A stretch of DNA of 64,000 bases from Onchocerca lupi (taxonomy: Eukaryota; Nematoda; Chromadorea; Rhabditida; Onchocercidae): positions 24,027 through 88,026 of the forward strand of contig JAOVVO010000316.1 of NCBI GenBank assembly GCA_028564675.1, in the 5' to 3' direction. Positions 26,201 to 40,158 of this stretch are shown one piece after another (the stretch's first letter is position 1; every line of letters begins with the position of its first letter). The notes under the pieces were generated by a model. That model worked only from the letters and a program-made list of their open reading frames with translations. It made no database searches and was not told the DNA's origin. A program made the position numbers and the translations under genes.

Positions 26201-29200
26201 AAACTATTCCAAAATAATCATAAACTTCATAAGATGTATCGTCTTTTCTTCAGGAAAAAAAAATGAACATTTAACCTTTTGCGGCACGTCGTTTTTTTCT
26301 TGTTTGATGATTGATTTAATTTTATCATCTTCGGGAATCTTATAAAAACGTGGGGGTTCTGGATGCGAAGTTAGACGAGGCGCTGTAGAGGGCAACAAAT
26401 TACGAGGTTCAGAAACTAACAATGACGATGGAATGATACTTTTTGCAAAATTCGGTCGTACTGGAGCACCCGGTAATGATGATACAACGTTTTGCCCTGC
26501 TGTAGATGCTGGTGCCTGTAAATGATTTAAATATGATATTTGTCATTACTTTTACGAAATTTCGCCCATTGCAAATTTACAACAACAAATGAGATTTTTA
26601 AAATTATTATCAAAAACCATCGAGTCATAAATACAATGCAATTGCAAGCTCAGAAAAGAACGCTCATTGGAGATTACCTACAGTACTTCTCATTTGTTCA
26701 TTCTAGTCAAACTATCCACCATAATAACCATAAATATAAGTTTTTTGTTATTTAATTCTTCTGAAATCTAAATAAACCTGAAGAAGTTTAGCGGCGAGCT
26801 GTGGGTGTTGCTTGCTAAGATTGGCGGTTACACGTTGTTTCACAATTGTCGGTTGGGAACATGGAATTTGAACAACGTCACGCGTTTTTATAATAGCTGG
26901 CGGAAGAGCTTGAGAAGCCGTGCGTGAATACAGCTGAGGTAGATTTCGACGAACCTGGAACCGAACTGTCTACATATAATTTCAGTCTTAAAATAAAATA
27001 CCGAAAAAACAAATTATCTGGTATTTAACACACAAACATTATCACCAGCTATATCATTCCATGCTTTACTTTTGCTTCTACCAGAGTATCCATTCAAATA
27101 CTTTGTTTTAGTTTCAAAAATATGAATCGAAAACAGGGACTTGGCCAGAGCATGAGCATAACCGATTAATATTCAATAATCTGAGGCCAAAATTTAACCC
27201 ATACCTATTCAAACGTTGGAAATGCGTTTTTCGGCAATATTTACAGCACACCAGCAAAACAGCCCAATAAATAAAAGAAAACTCATAAATATTTTACTAA
27301 TGCAATTCAAATGTTTGTTTTTCACTAAAATCAAAATTTACACAATTACCACTTGACTAGTTGTTGCTTGCACAGGACATTCATATGTTGATCGTACTCC
27401 GCCATAAGATGACGTAACAGGAAGAGGCATAATAGTCTTATGTACAGGTAATTTCGGCAGCCCAGTATATTCATCATCTTCAATTGATATACCATCATCA
27501 TAAGCTGCTGTAATTTCATTCCTTGATTTTGTTGCCACGGTAACTACATTTCCTTCCATAGGTACAGTATTAGCTACTGATGTTTTCGAGAAATGATACA
27601 CCATACGTTTGTTAGTAACTGAATCAACAGATATCACGGCACTATTCAGGACATTATTGTAGACGACACCATCATTCCTTATACAAGTCTGTTCCATTGA
27701 GCGAGACGTACCTTGAGCAAATTTAAGTGAAAATCAAATTTTGATTTATTGATGTCATCATAAAACATTATTCCTGAATGAAGCTACCATGTTGCTCTTA
27801 AATAGACTATCGAATCTTGATTTTTCAACAGAATAATTACGACCTATGCGATGCTCAAACTAATACAGACTTCATCGTTCATATCGTACGTTATCATTTC
27901 AGCAAAATTGCTCACTTAATTATCATATGACGGAGCACATTGGCAATACTGATTGACTACTGATTTTCCAAACAGAAAAAAAAAAAAAAAAAAAAAAACG
28001 TGGGGAATGCAATGTAAAACATCATACTTACGTACTCAAAATTTCAAAACAAAACAGCACATACAATTTACTTCCTCGTACGTATCCACTAATGCTGGTG
28101 ACAGTGTAGATGCAAGATTCGACTTCCCAATAATCTCTGGTCGATTCCAAACAGTGTTACTACAGGAAGAGGAAAGTTCTGTGCTTTCAACAATCACTGC
28201 ACCAGTTTTCGCTTTCTTTTTTCTTGGTTCCATTAATCCGTTCATAATCAAATGCGTACTACAGTAAATTGTTCCTTTATCTTTTCGTATCGCATTCGTA
28301 CAAAGCAAATTGGTATCTCTTTTGCCTAAAAGTTAATTGTTAACTGAAATAACACGCCTTAAACAAAAATTTATTTATATAGATAAGTCTCTTGAAGTTT
28401 TCACTCCTTAATAGCCCATGGCGAATTTTCCAAATGAAAAAAAAAGAACGCACTTTTTGGTTTACGTTGATGTTGACACTGTATATAAGGTGCTTCTGGA
28501 TCCAAGAGTATATGACGAATACAGTAGCGATAATTTACAATAGCTCGTTGTCGACACTGAAACTGATCTAATAACAAAATAATAGAAAATGGGATTTTTC
28601 TGAAAAATCACAAAAACCCATAAAATGCATTCAGTAAAAAGTATATGAAAAAGATACCTGTCCTTTTTCTGGATCAATCTGTTCACAAAGATGAGATGCT
28701 GTAGTTGATTTTTCCTTTCGTCTTTTAGCGACTAATGGTGAAAATGCAGTAGCATCTACTTCAGCTGATGAAGTTGACGCACATGGCGTAAGGTAGATGT
28801 TATCCGGCCCAGTAGGAGCAGCTACTAAACCGGTTAGTTCTTCTTTGACTGATGAATGCGATGCAATTCCTAAAATCAATTAATTATGTATTCGAAAGAT
28901 GTTTTAGTGGAATTATCCTAAAGTAAAGTAAAAAATCTAGAAAAAAGGAGAATTTGGAATAATTCTTAGCGTTAATATAGCGAGCGTCATCTGATTATAA
29001 TATTTTGATCTAGAAAAAAATATTTCTTTTATTAAAATTAACAGACAATTATGATTCTTTCTTTCCGAACCATTTAGAACTTTAAGAAATTTTTCGGTAT
29101 TGTATTCAGCTTCAATATTATAACATACTGCTTTCAAGATACATGACATGACCACAGATATTTTCTAAGTTTGGAAAAACAACATATTTACTAACTATTT

Positions 29201-31300
29201 TGCTCATCCGACGAAGCAGGAGGTGTATCGTCTGGAGATTTTATATAATTGCTCATGATGCCATGTGGTAATTTTGTTTGTAATTCGAGTTGTATGGGTG
29301 AGCAAGCAGTATCGCAAAATGGACTAGCATCCACAGTCGAACTACATACTTCATTCACTTGCTCACTTAACTCATTTCTACCCTGAAATTTACATGGAAA
29401 AATGATCACATCGAAATCTCAGATAATCATAGAACGTCACGATATCACGATGATTCTTATCGAGATATAATTCGATTACTGAGACGAAGTTTATTGGATT
29501 ACTGAAGTTTTACCTAGTTGAATCAATTATATGGCTGCATGCCACTCTCGAGTTATTGCCTCTTGATGCATCGGTTTATTACATCCGATTTATAATATAG
29601 AGCAAAATGAAATCCTCCCTTTTAAGAAGGAATAAGATTTAGGACATATGTTTCATTACACCATCGGCAATTCACTACGATTCTACGACTACTCTCATAA
29701 AATATAAGCGAATTTAAATTCCTAAAATAAATGTTACTGAATCCATGTAAATACAAGCAACAAAATATGATAAATATATTTTGTTAAATTTATATGCTTT
29801 ATTAAATTTGTTTTATTGAATTTCATATATCAGATGTATGAATGGAACTAAAGTATCATCCTAGGATAGCGAAAAACTACGAGTCAAAGTAAGAGGCCAT
29901 GAAAATGCTCTTACAAGAAAGTTCAAGAGAAAAACTTCTCAAACTTCCTTCTAAGAGTGATCTATCAAAACACTGAATACTTCGTTTATGAGTTCAAAAA
30001 GTTAACGAAGCGATCAAGCTATCTCTTCTAAATAAAGAAAAAAAATAAATAAATAAAAAATTGAAGTGTTAGTTAACAGAAGAGCAAATGAAACGAGAAG
30101 AATATAACAAGCAAAATAATGAATATACTAAACCATTAGTAATCTACATTAATCTCTAGAACTTTAGTTGTTTAACAATTGAAATTTTAAAATTCCCATA
30201 AGGCGGACCAAAATGCTCACCAAAAGTGCAGTACTGCTCTCGACAGAGCTATCACAGATAGGTGATTCTTTGGTACTATTAGCAGGTTCCATCACTGTAA
30301 ATGGAGATACTGAGTGGAATGACTGAGCAGTACTTGTTGTAGATGTAGGTGGAATGTGTGGTATCAGTGAACTGTCCACCTCATCATTTTCTACCGGCAC
30401 AACCGAAGATGAAAGATGAGTGGAAACAGCTTCTTCCACAACTTTCGAGAAATTCGTTGCAGCGGCCAAAGTTTTCTGATCAATTTTCAGATCCAACTTC
30501 ATGCTTACACCACGAAAGCTAACACTTGCTGGAACAACGGTATAACCTGAAAATTACTAATTCTTGAATAATGTCTCATGAATTTTCTAAATAAGATAAA
30601 ATTTTGATGAAATTTAGTTTTTTCCGTCCCATTTTAATAGCTTTTCGAAATATTCAAAGTAAAACTTCATTAATTTCAAAATTTTCGAATTTTGCAATTT
30701 ACAAAGAAATTATATAGGTAAAAGAAAATTTGCCTCTGTTAGCATAATTATGTTTAGCTAAAATTATCAGTGATATAATGCATTTCATTTGACAGGTATG
30801 CCAACTAAATATAAATTAATAGTTGTATTTTTACCAAGTTTATCGAATATTCAAATCCCCAGACTTCATACAAATAATCTGTAGGATTTCTTCATGCTGA
30901 ATAACTAATAAGGAAAGCAAAAATTTTCAACTAATGTTTGAGGGAGACAAAACAATTTCTAGACAATAATTTTTACTAGTTGTTTGCTTATCAAACATAC
31001 CATTTAGAAATGAAATAAATTATAAAAAACGAAAAATTAACCGAAGTACTCATTACTGCTCTGTATGTGAATTAATAATATAATGATAAATCTGATAACG
31101 AAAATTATACCCTTTTCATCTTTCTGTACGCCATCTGCAGATGACGCATGATAATCTTCCACGTGATAATCATGAGACTGTTGTTCTTGCTGCTGTTGCT
31201 GCTGTGGTTGTTGTAACAGCTGTTGTTCCTGTGGTAGCTGCTGCTGTTGCTGTTGCTGCTTGCAAGAAGTATCAGAAATAATAGTTGCTTGATCAGTCAT
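23252..31300 (-). CDS. Nuclear protein with two C3HC3H zinc modules, INO80D/KANSL2 family
   Basis: Sixteen exons join in phase: 31300-31111, 30546-30221, 29382-29196, 28869-28658, 28562-28454, 28325-28065, 27711-27350, 26969-26778, 26515-26276, 25929-25794, 25630-25495, 25276-25127, 24751-24570, 24445-24206, 23971-23810, 23502-23252 (1,111 residues). The N terminus is Gln-rich (about 14-50), followed by Ser/Thr-rich acidic sequence. Module 1 (about 308-380) has YRYCIRHILLDPEAPYIQC and CTNAIRKDKGTIYCSTH. Module 2 (about 835-905) has PPVQCANNCLPFSNHCAQHI, LFSYCAEPCCSQPVLC and LCVYHYELRKKKK. Paired modules of this kind occur in KANSL2 (NSL histone acetyltransferase complex) and INO80D (INO80 remodelling complex). 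The length is nearer to INO80D, whereas KANSL2 is about half this size. A role in chromatin is expected. The start is the only in-frame ATG; upstream non-coding exons are possible. Confidence 0.82.
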
Positions 31301-32700
31301 TACCAATCAACGAGTGATTAGTAAAGAAAAATGAAATAATATATTGCAAAACAACAGGAAACATGTACCATTCACTCGAATAAATATCTTTTTATATATT
31401 TGTCATTCCTGAAAATCGATTCGATTAATATATTTTGATAAATAACTTACATATTTATTTTAGAATTGAATAAGAACTATTCGAATTTCTCTATCAGAAT
31501 CGCCCAAATCATTCGGTTACTCAAGTTGATAGAAAATATTTAAAATCAGGCCAAAAGAATATATCTTGAGGTAACTATTTAGACTAATTAATTTGATAAT
31601 TAAAACGATACATTTTTGTGGATGTTTAATCGCAATTAACAGGAACCGAATTAAAGCATGCAGAAGTAATGGACTATTTAGCAGATGAATGTTTTACATG
31701 GAAATATTACTATACATGACAGTAAGCATCATTAGTTTTTTTTAGATATCAATGAGAAGCAAGGTCAAAGAAGAATATCGTATTAGGAGCATTCTTACAT
31801 GAAATCAAATTTTTAGCATATAAAGCATACTGTACATAACAATATATCATTATTGCATTCATCAAAGAGAAATATAATCAAATATATTTATGATAAGTTT
31901 GTATTTATTCATCAAAAGCAAATTATAATAAACTGATAACCTGAAATAAAACCAACAGATAACACCAAAATGTAGCATGCCTATGATAAAATCCACTTGA
32001 CATCTCGTCATTTTTAATTCATTACTTTTTTTTTTTTTTTTTTTTAAATAATAAACTCAAAATAGAAACCGGAAATAAAATTTAGTGTTTATTTTCTGAA
32101 ACGATCAACATTCATATTTCGAGACGAAATAATGCCTCTTTTTTGAAACAAACAACATCTCTTTCTTTTCTTCACGATAAACAAATATAAACCGAAATGA
32201 GAAGCACTTGATTAAACAAAACAAATTCTAGCAACTAAGTAAGTATACGATAAACAAATTATTCATCGAAATCTTTCAAAATTTAAAGATAATAATAAGG
32301 AAAAATCACTTCCAGTCTTCTCCAATCTTCCGACCAACACTTCCCACTTGGCCGACACCTCCAACTTGGCCAGCGATAAAATTATCATGAACAAGAGAAA
32401 AAAAAACGAAGCCAATTTCAGGATCAATAATTGCTATTTGCTAGTCAGGTGCGTCTGGCATTCGGCCAAACCAAACCATTCTTGCACTACGGTATCACTC
32501 ACTGCGTCAGATTACGGTAATCCCCAATTATTGCAGCTCTGCAGTTCTCGATTGGTTCCTCCATCGCTGTACGTGGTACACGACACAATTTACGTGTGGT
32601 GCACGTACGAGACGTGTTTGGTGATGATATTGGTTGTCATTTTATACACTTATATTCGAAATTATGAAAATGTCATATTCTCTATTCCGTAACGAATGAA
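31301..32700 (-). promoter_or_regulatory. Putative promoter/5' region of the INO80D/KANSL2-like gene
   Basis: Sequence from about 32,330 to 32,650 is clearly less AT-rich than the rest of the non-coding DNA and contains CG dinucleotides. It lies about 1 kb 5' of the minus-strand start codon. The plus-strand frame across it (32348-32692) resembles no protein. It could contain a 5' non-coding exon or core promoter; no specific element is recognised. Confidence 0.35.
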
Positions 32701-34161
32701 AATTAGTTTCTCGCAATGTTTTGTTCAAATAAAAAAAGAATGATGTCATGTTTCCTCCCGCGTCACTTGAGTTCTGTTACGTCAACTGCTCCTTATCCAT
32801 ATTTTTGCGTGCTATTTTTTGCTTATTTGAAATACGTACTATATTTAAATTATATATTAAAATTATTGATTACTAAATTACAATATTTCATCCCGGAAAT
32901 TTATTTTAAAAATTCGGAAAAGAAGAAGAAAGATAAAAAGTTAAGTATTATTCCGGCAGTATTTTCTATACAATCTAACCAAATATCTGGAAAAAAGGGA
33001 CTGTAGTTGACACATAAACTTTACTCTTTTTTATTATCCGATTGATTCGTATCGGCGATATTACAACTTTTATATGTCAGGATGATTGAATGCTAAGATT
33101 CATTTACAGTATCATTAATGAACATACATCGAGAATGACCGGAGATTATCTAACAGTCAATCACTCTTCTCTTATCATTCTTCTCTAATCATTCCTTTTT
33201 TCTATTATCACCTTTTCAACTCTTCTGTATTTGTTCACTCTCATTTATCACTTCAACAATGAAATGATGGTAACTCTTTCATCATTTGTATCCATCTATA
33301 TTTCATCCAATATTTTTAATTTTATCACCTAATTCATTCCGCATTATTTAATCAATTTTTCAAAAAAAAAAAAAAAAAAAAGAAAAAAATTGAAAACGAT
33401 TGATTTCTAACATAAAAACTATCATGTTTTCTCAATATATTTGATAAGTTTATGTGTGAAACGATAATTTGGAAAGGATTGCTGAAGGAATATTATCCTT
33501 AACAAGATTGTTCCGTTTTTATAAAACCAACCAATTTGGCTTAATAAAAGTTTTCGCTTCTGTCACAAGACCAGTACTTTTTCTATGACGCAACTTGTTC
33601 AAGCAGTGATCTAATTGGCCAAGCAAAGAAAATAATTGAAGAGAACCAAAAAAAGGAAAAAGAAAAAAACCAATGAAAAGAATTTTGAAAAAAATTATTT
33701 TCATTAGTTTTTATTGCAATATTGCAACTATTAACAACAAAAAAAAAAAAAATTTCATTTCCTGTTTTATAAATAACGAAAGAGGGAGACCAGAGAAAAA
33801 AATTAATGAATTTTCTTCGATTATTATTATTATTATTATTGATAATTAATGGTATTACAAATAATTGTATGTTCAAAATTAATATTAGGATTGATAATTA
33901 TACTACTAATAATAATGATAAGAACAATAGTAGTAATAATAATTCTTAGTATGATTGGTTTTAGAAGGCAATTTAAATGAATGGAATTTTGTTAAAATTA
34001 TTTTGATGAATCAAAAAAAGAAAAAAGAATGAGATAAAAATCGATTAACATTATAAAATAATTTGAAAATATTATTGATAATAGAAACGATTTACATTAT
34101 TTTGCAGTGCACTTTTATTTCCTTTTTTTTTTTTTTAAATATAATCGATCGATTATAATCA

Positions 34162-34205
<44 letters not shown>

Positions 34206-34390
34206 AAAAAAATGCTGTTTTGTTCCTAACAATCGAATAAACTGCCATTTAACGGTTGATGACAAATGATATGATTTGAAAATATGACCAATTCTAATTT
34301 CAATTTTCCGTATTTTATGAATTCATTTGCTTTCTCAGACTACTTAGTAGTAGTTTATTATGATCTATTTATTTTTTTGTCTAAAATAAT

Positions 34391-34658
34391 TGATAGACAG
34401 GAAAGAAAGATATGGAAAGATATAAATAAATTATTTGAATGTAAACAAAAATTCGTTTAAATTAAAGTATTCTCAAATTATGTTAGAATTTAAATGATTA
34501 ATTTAAAATTTTATTTTAGAAATGTTGTTGATTGATAAAGAGAAATGGAAGATATAAATTAAATATTTAGGTGTAAACAAAATTCGTTTGAACTAAAACA
34601 GTCTCAAATTGTGCTAAGATGTTTTAAAATGATTAATTTAAAACATTTTAGAAGTTGT
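34391..34658. repeat. Tandem duplication, about 130-bp unit
   Basis: Copy 1 (about 34391-34525) and copy 2 (about 34530-34658) share GATATAAAT-AA, TGTAAACAAA and ATTCGTTT-AA-TAAA, TCTCAAATT-TG-TA, then AAATGATTAATTTAAAA and TTTTAGAA-TTG in the same order. Identity is high enough to see by eye. Confidence 0.65.
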
Positions 34659-37600
34659 TTCTAATTGTTAAATTATGAAATATTCAATGATGTAAACTTT
34701 CGTTAGATACTATTTGAAGAAGAAGGAATTATGTATTCAATACTTAGAAATAAAGCTTTGAATATACATATATATTTTACTTTTTTTATTAATTAATGAT
34801 TAATGGTTTACTTTATTGATTAATGATTCGTTACTCACTAACGATTTACTATCACTGATTGATATTGATTAATGTCTTTTTGTCTTAGGAATTCCAGACA
34901 TCTTTCTTAATATATTTATTAGTAATTTTATTGACATATTTTGATGAAAAAAATAAATTTGATTACGTGCTTATTAACGATTAATATATTTTATTAATAA
35001 AATAAAAAGATTTCTTTATTAAAATTGAAGAAGTTAGAAAATTTCCAATTTATATAATCTATCATTTTACAATTTTTTCAGTTTTTCAAATAAATGCTTC
35101 TCAAATAATTTTTTTTAGATTGGAATGTTTTCAGATGCATGCATTATACATCGATAATTACTGGTTATAAAGATATAAAATTCATCAGATAATTGTATAT
35201 TTTAAAATATCAAATATTTGCAACTTAAAAAATTAGTTAGAAAAGGTCTGATTATGACAAATTACTTTGTCTGCTAGAAAGGAAGGAAAAAAAAAATGAA
35301 AAAAATTAAAAAAAAAGAGAGCAAACGAAATGAAATTAATGCATTGGAAAATTAAAAATTATAGAATGAAATTTTGAGATTTGTTGAAAATTTTAAAACT
35401 ATTGTTGAAATTTTTAAACTATTTATTGTTGAAATTTTCAAATTATTGTTGTTGGAAATTTCAAACTATTTATTGTTGGGTGATTGTTGTTTAGTTTAAA
35501 GAAATGCGAAAATTTACTCGCAAACAATAACAAATAGAACATCAATGATTTTAATTTCGAAAACAATATAAAAGATTTATTCAAATTTTTAACATTATTT
35601 ACTTAAATATCTGAATATAAATATTTTTTAGGCTAATGGCGAATAATACTTGAGCTAATGCGAACAAATTTCCTAGACTAATTTTATTCAATCTTTAATA
35701 TTGTTAGCTTCAATATATTAAATGCAAAGAATTTCTTAGGCCGATTTTTTCTTACCAAAAAAATCGTTGACTTTTTTCAAATGCTTTTTAAGCCAATCAG
35801 ATCGACTAACATGCTATTGAAATGTATGAATTTATAAATAAATCAAATTTAGCATTGTGCATTAATATCTTAAACTTAAAATTGATTTAAATTATTTATT
35901 AGCCATCTGGCATATATGCATACAATTTGCTTAAAAAGCTGATATTAAGCCTTAAGGAACCTAGCAAAAAGAGAAAAAGAAAAGGAAGAAGGAAAATTTC
36001 CGAAGAATTATAAATCTATCAGAGATAATAGTTGGATAAAAAAGATTTGATAATTATAAATGGTAAACAATATGATAAAATTGATGAGAAGCTATTTGAA
36101 ATTTACTAGAAAATAGCAAATAAACATGCCCTAAGGCATATTTGAGCTTATTTTCAGTTATATTATGGATGGTCGGAATTTTTGGAATGCCTTTAGGGTG
36201 GCAAAAATAGCATTTATTGCAAAAATTTCGGCAATAACAACAGATGAAAGGAAGCTTAAAACTGCCTAGAGGCAATACTTTGATACGCATAAAATGAGCC
36301 TTAATGTATTTAAAAAAAAAAAAAATGGAAAAAAAATTGAAAAACATTAGTTCTATCTAGAAATAAGAAATCAACAAATCCTTGAGCTGAGTACAAAGAT
36401 TGCATGCTTAGCTTTTTCAGAACATTATTATTCATATTATTTTCGATAATCAATACAACCAAAGGGTTGTTGACCAAATGATAATTATTTTTTAATAAGT
36501 CCAGAAACAAGGCTTGAAAGTAAAGCCTTAACATAATATTTCTTGGAGGTAAAGCTTTATACATACTTCAGAACAAATTTTTTTTATAAGTACAATATTT
36601 TCTAACAAGAAAAAAAAGGAAAAAATCGAAAAAAAAGACAAAAAAAAACAGAAAAAATATTCCCGTTCCACTTTGTGAAAAAAGAACAAACTTTATTGGA
36701 TGAAATGAACCAAATTCAAATTAGAGAAGTTTTCAAAAGGCACAAATAAATCAGGGGGAAGAAGGAAAAAAAGAATTTTCTTTCAATCTTTTAATGGGCA
36801 TTTTGAATTTTATGTTAATCGTTTTTTTTTTTTTTTTTGATTTTTTCTCGACAACAAATGAAATGTTTGTTTGTGCTAGAAAAAAAACAAGAGAGATAAA
36901 AACTATTGATAATAATTGATGAAAAGCATTAATTAAAAGTTATTTAACCGAATAATTGAACTTTTTTCCTTTCTGTCACAGTTAAATATAGTTACACGAA
37001 TTATAGGAATAATTAATTAACTTCTTGTTCGCTCTTTTCTCTTTTAATTTGTCATTTTAAAATTGATTTGAATCAATTTTTTTTTTCATTTCCAAAAGTT
37101 TAACCAAAAATTGATTTGTTTAGAATCTAAAAATGTTTGTAAAGAAATTGGATAAAGAAAAAAGGAATGTTAAAATAAATAATTTATTTGAAAAATTGTA
37201 CGAAATATTTTAATAATAAGATAAATCTCATAGATAACATTTCTTTTTCTCATTTTTTTCTTTTTTTTTTTCCAGCATATCCTCTCTTGTCAAAATATTT
37301 TGATATATGCCGACAAATGACAAAATTCTTACCCCTCCAAAAATTTTTTGAGTAAAATGATAAAGATATCATATATTTCATTTTTTTTTCTGCCTTTCTA
37401 ATTTGAAAAAAAAAAATGGCAAAAAATTAAATTAAAACAAAAAAGAATTAAAGCGAAATAAAAAATCAACAGCATTTACACAAATTCATTCTTATCGAAA
37501 CTAATTATTGCCTAACAATTTTAAATTTTAATTTATGAGAACTTTTTTTTTCTTTCTCCGCGATAATTGAATATCTTCAACAGCAATATAATAAATATTA

Positions 37601-37776
37601 TTCATTTCAAAAGATTTATTAATTTTTCAAAAAAAAAAAAAAGAAAAAAAAGGGAAAGGAAAGAGAAGCAATAAATTTTAAAAAAGTATGCATATACACA
37701 TATTACGTATTATTTAAACAGAATAATAATTTTGAATTATTTATTTAAAAATTAAACCATATTATTTGCAGAATGA

Positions 37777-37864
37777 TAAAATGAGTCGTTTTAATAAATT
37801 AAATTGAAATTAAAATATATTATTGGCAGAATGACAATTTTAATTATTAAAATGACTCATTTTA
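37777..37864. repeat. Inverted repeat, 21-bp arms with one mismatch, 46-nt loop
   Basis: TAAAATGAGTCGTTTTAATA plus A (37777-37797) pairs with TTATTAAAATGACTCATTTT plus A (37844-37864) apart from one position. A 25-bp direct similarity (TATTATT-GCAGAATGA) also links the two halves. Confidence 0.75.
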
Positions 37865-38549
37865 GAGTAAAAATTCTGACTATTACAAGAATAAAATTAG
37901 AGTTTTATTATTGTGTTTTGGATGAAAATTGTTAAATGCTCAGACACTCCAAGCAGACTAAATTATCATTTCAATTCATTCATTCAGTCAGTCAGTCAGT
38001 CATTTAAACGACGGAAATTTTAAACTTGACAACCTGAATGAAACCGTTTGAAAACATTGAATTTTTCTCATTTGTTGTGACAGCTAAATCCACCATTTTA
38101 TTACATCGAATCCGGTTTGCTAGGAATTGCAGTTGTCTCAAACAGATGGCTTAAACTTCTTTTCATTCTCTTCTCTCTTCTGTTTATTTTAATTTAATTT
38201 TCACAAATTAAATTGTCACTTATTCATGCAATTTAATTCCATCATTTCAGCAAAATTATTATCCGTCTGCATTATTGTTATTATTGGATAATAAATTTGA
38301 TAAATCAATCAATCCGCTTTCCTGATCAATTTTATCGGTTGAATTGATAAATATTATTTGTTAGAATAATTTGGATAATTATCAATATGTCCGAAACAGA
38401 AATATCACCAGAAGGTAATTTATAAAATTAAAATAATTGTAATTTTAAGTCTTAATCAATATTCGTAAAAATTGTTTTGATATTTTTCAGATGATTTAAA
38501 TATTATCAGGCAATACTACTTTATGTTAGCTGATGTCTGAATTTCTTTA

Positions 38550-38740
38550 CAGATATGAATTATACGACCATATTTGAAGAAATATTAATATTTAGATAGA
38601 TTAAACCGGATTTCCGGAAAACTTTTAGGACATTTATATTGAATTTTTTTCATAAATATAAAATAAACGATTATATTTGGAAAAACATTAACATTCAAAT
38701 GGATTAAAACGGTTTTCGGGAAAATTTTTTAAGCTGTATG
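38550..38740. repeat. Imperfect tandem duplication, about 101-bp unit
   Basis: The order TATACGACCATATTTG-A-AAA, TTAATATTTAGATAGATTAA, ACCGGATTTCCGGAAAACTT recurs as TAAACGATTATATTTGGAAA, TTAACATTCAAATGGATTAA, ACGGTTTTCGGGAAAATTTT. Confidence 0.6.
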
Positions 38741-39280
38741 TATATTGCGCATCATATTTCCTCTTGCTTGTTTGACTTGGATAAATCTTAGTGTGTAAAA
38801 ATAATTCGAATTAATTTCATGAAATTCTCATTTTTACATTTCAGAGAACTCCGAAAAAAATAATTAAACGTTTGCAAATGTTCAAATTTAAACAGTACGG
38901 GAAGTAATCTAAAACTTAAACATATAAAAGACACTAAAAATTGAAAAAAAAAACATTGAAAAGAAAGAATGAGAAGATTCTAAAAATTTTCAATTAACAG
39001 TTTTCGTTATATAAATTTCAAGCATTCATAAAAAAAAAGAAAGAAAAAATAATTTGCAGAAGAAAAAAAACACATTTCAGACAATTAAGAAATGCATTTT
39101 GCTGTTTTTCCCTTTTTTATTCACAATTAAAAAAAAAAGAAAAAAAGAATGAATTCCTTTTTTACGGATCGAAAAAAAAAATTTGTAAACCATTTGAATT
39201 GAAATTTCCCAACAAATGAATAACTGAAGTGTTGAAAAAAGAAAAAGAATTTATCTATCCAAAAATCTTAGCAATTCTTA

Positions 39281-39312
<32 letters not shown>

Positions 39313-40106
39313 TTAAAACAACGTCAGTCTTTAAATGCTTTATATGAAATTACTGCTATGCGTTGTTAGATAAAATAATTAAGGAAAAAATAAGCTAAAC
39401 AAAGTAAAAAAAAAGGAACGGAAACCTTCAAAAAATTTGAAAATGATCGATAAGAAACAAAAAAAAAGAGGAATACGACCAATGAATCTATAAATTTTAT
39501 TTCGATAAATGCGGTTCGCTTAATTAATTATTATTATGCATCCTTTAATTTTATGCAAATTTATCCACGTTCTAATCATTTTACCAGTCAAGTTTTACTC
39601 CTCAGTCATTTATTAATTGAATTTTGCGTTCCAATCATTTTGCCAATTAAATTTTATATTAAATTTTGATTAAGAGCACTTGTTTTGTTAATAAATGCTA
39701 ATTAAGAAAATCTTAACATAATATCATGCATTATTAACGTGTTTCTACAATTTTACTCAGAGAAACTTATGTAAGCCATAAGTTCGCCATATTAGAACCA
39801 TTTCAGCAATTTGAATATCAACTAAGAATTATCAGAAATTTATCATAATCTTAAGTATCACTTACGATTTTTGGTCGTCGTCTTTTTCTAGCTTTCGTTA
39901 TTATTATTTGATCGATTTGTTATTTTCACTTATCGTATACTAATCGTATAATTTCCGAAATATCAAAGTTGAAATTATCTTATCAAAAAGCATAGTATAA
40001 CAAATATTTGTAATAGCGATGACGTAATCACTTGTTTCATGCGGTAAAATTTGTAAGTTATTATCAAAAAATATTCATAATGTTAGCTATCAAAGCATTT
40101 CGTTTC

Positions 40107-40110
<4 letters not shown>

Positions 40111-40156
<46 letters not shown>
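40111..40156. repeat. 46-base A homopolymer
   Basis: An uninterrupted A run. Its length is probably unreliable in the assembly. Confidence 0.9.

Positions 40157-40158
<2 letters not shown>

Noticed and set aside
27953..28267. Plus-strand ORF of 104 codons
   Set aside because: It is antisense to exon 6 of the INO80D/KANSL2-like gene, whose zinc motifs and phase-consistent junctions are on the minus strand.
32348..33006. Two plus-strand ORFs of 114 and 96 codons
   Set aside because: They start in the less AT-rich promoter-like area of the minus-strand zinc-finger gene and match no protein; splice signals are absent.
36054..36564. Two minus-strand ORFs of about 90 codons with several cysteines
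   Set aside because: Composition is Phe/Lys/Asn-rich, they end in a homopolymer, and no domain or splice partner is evident.
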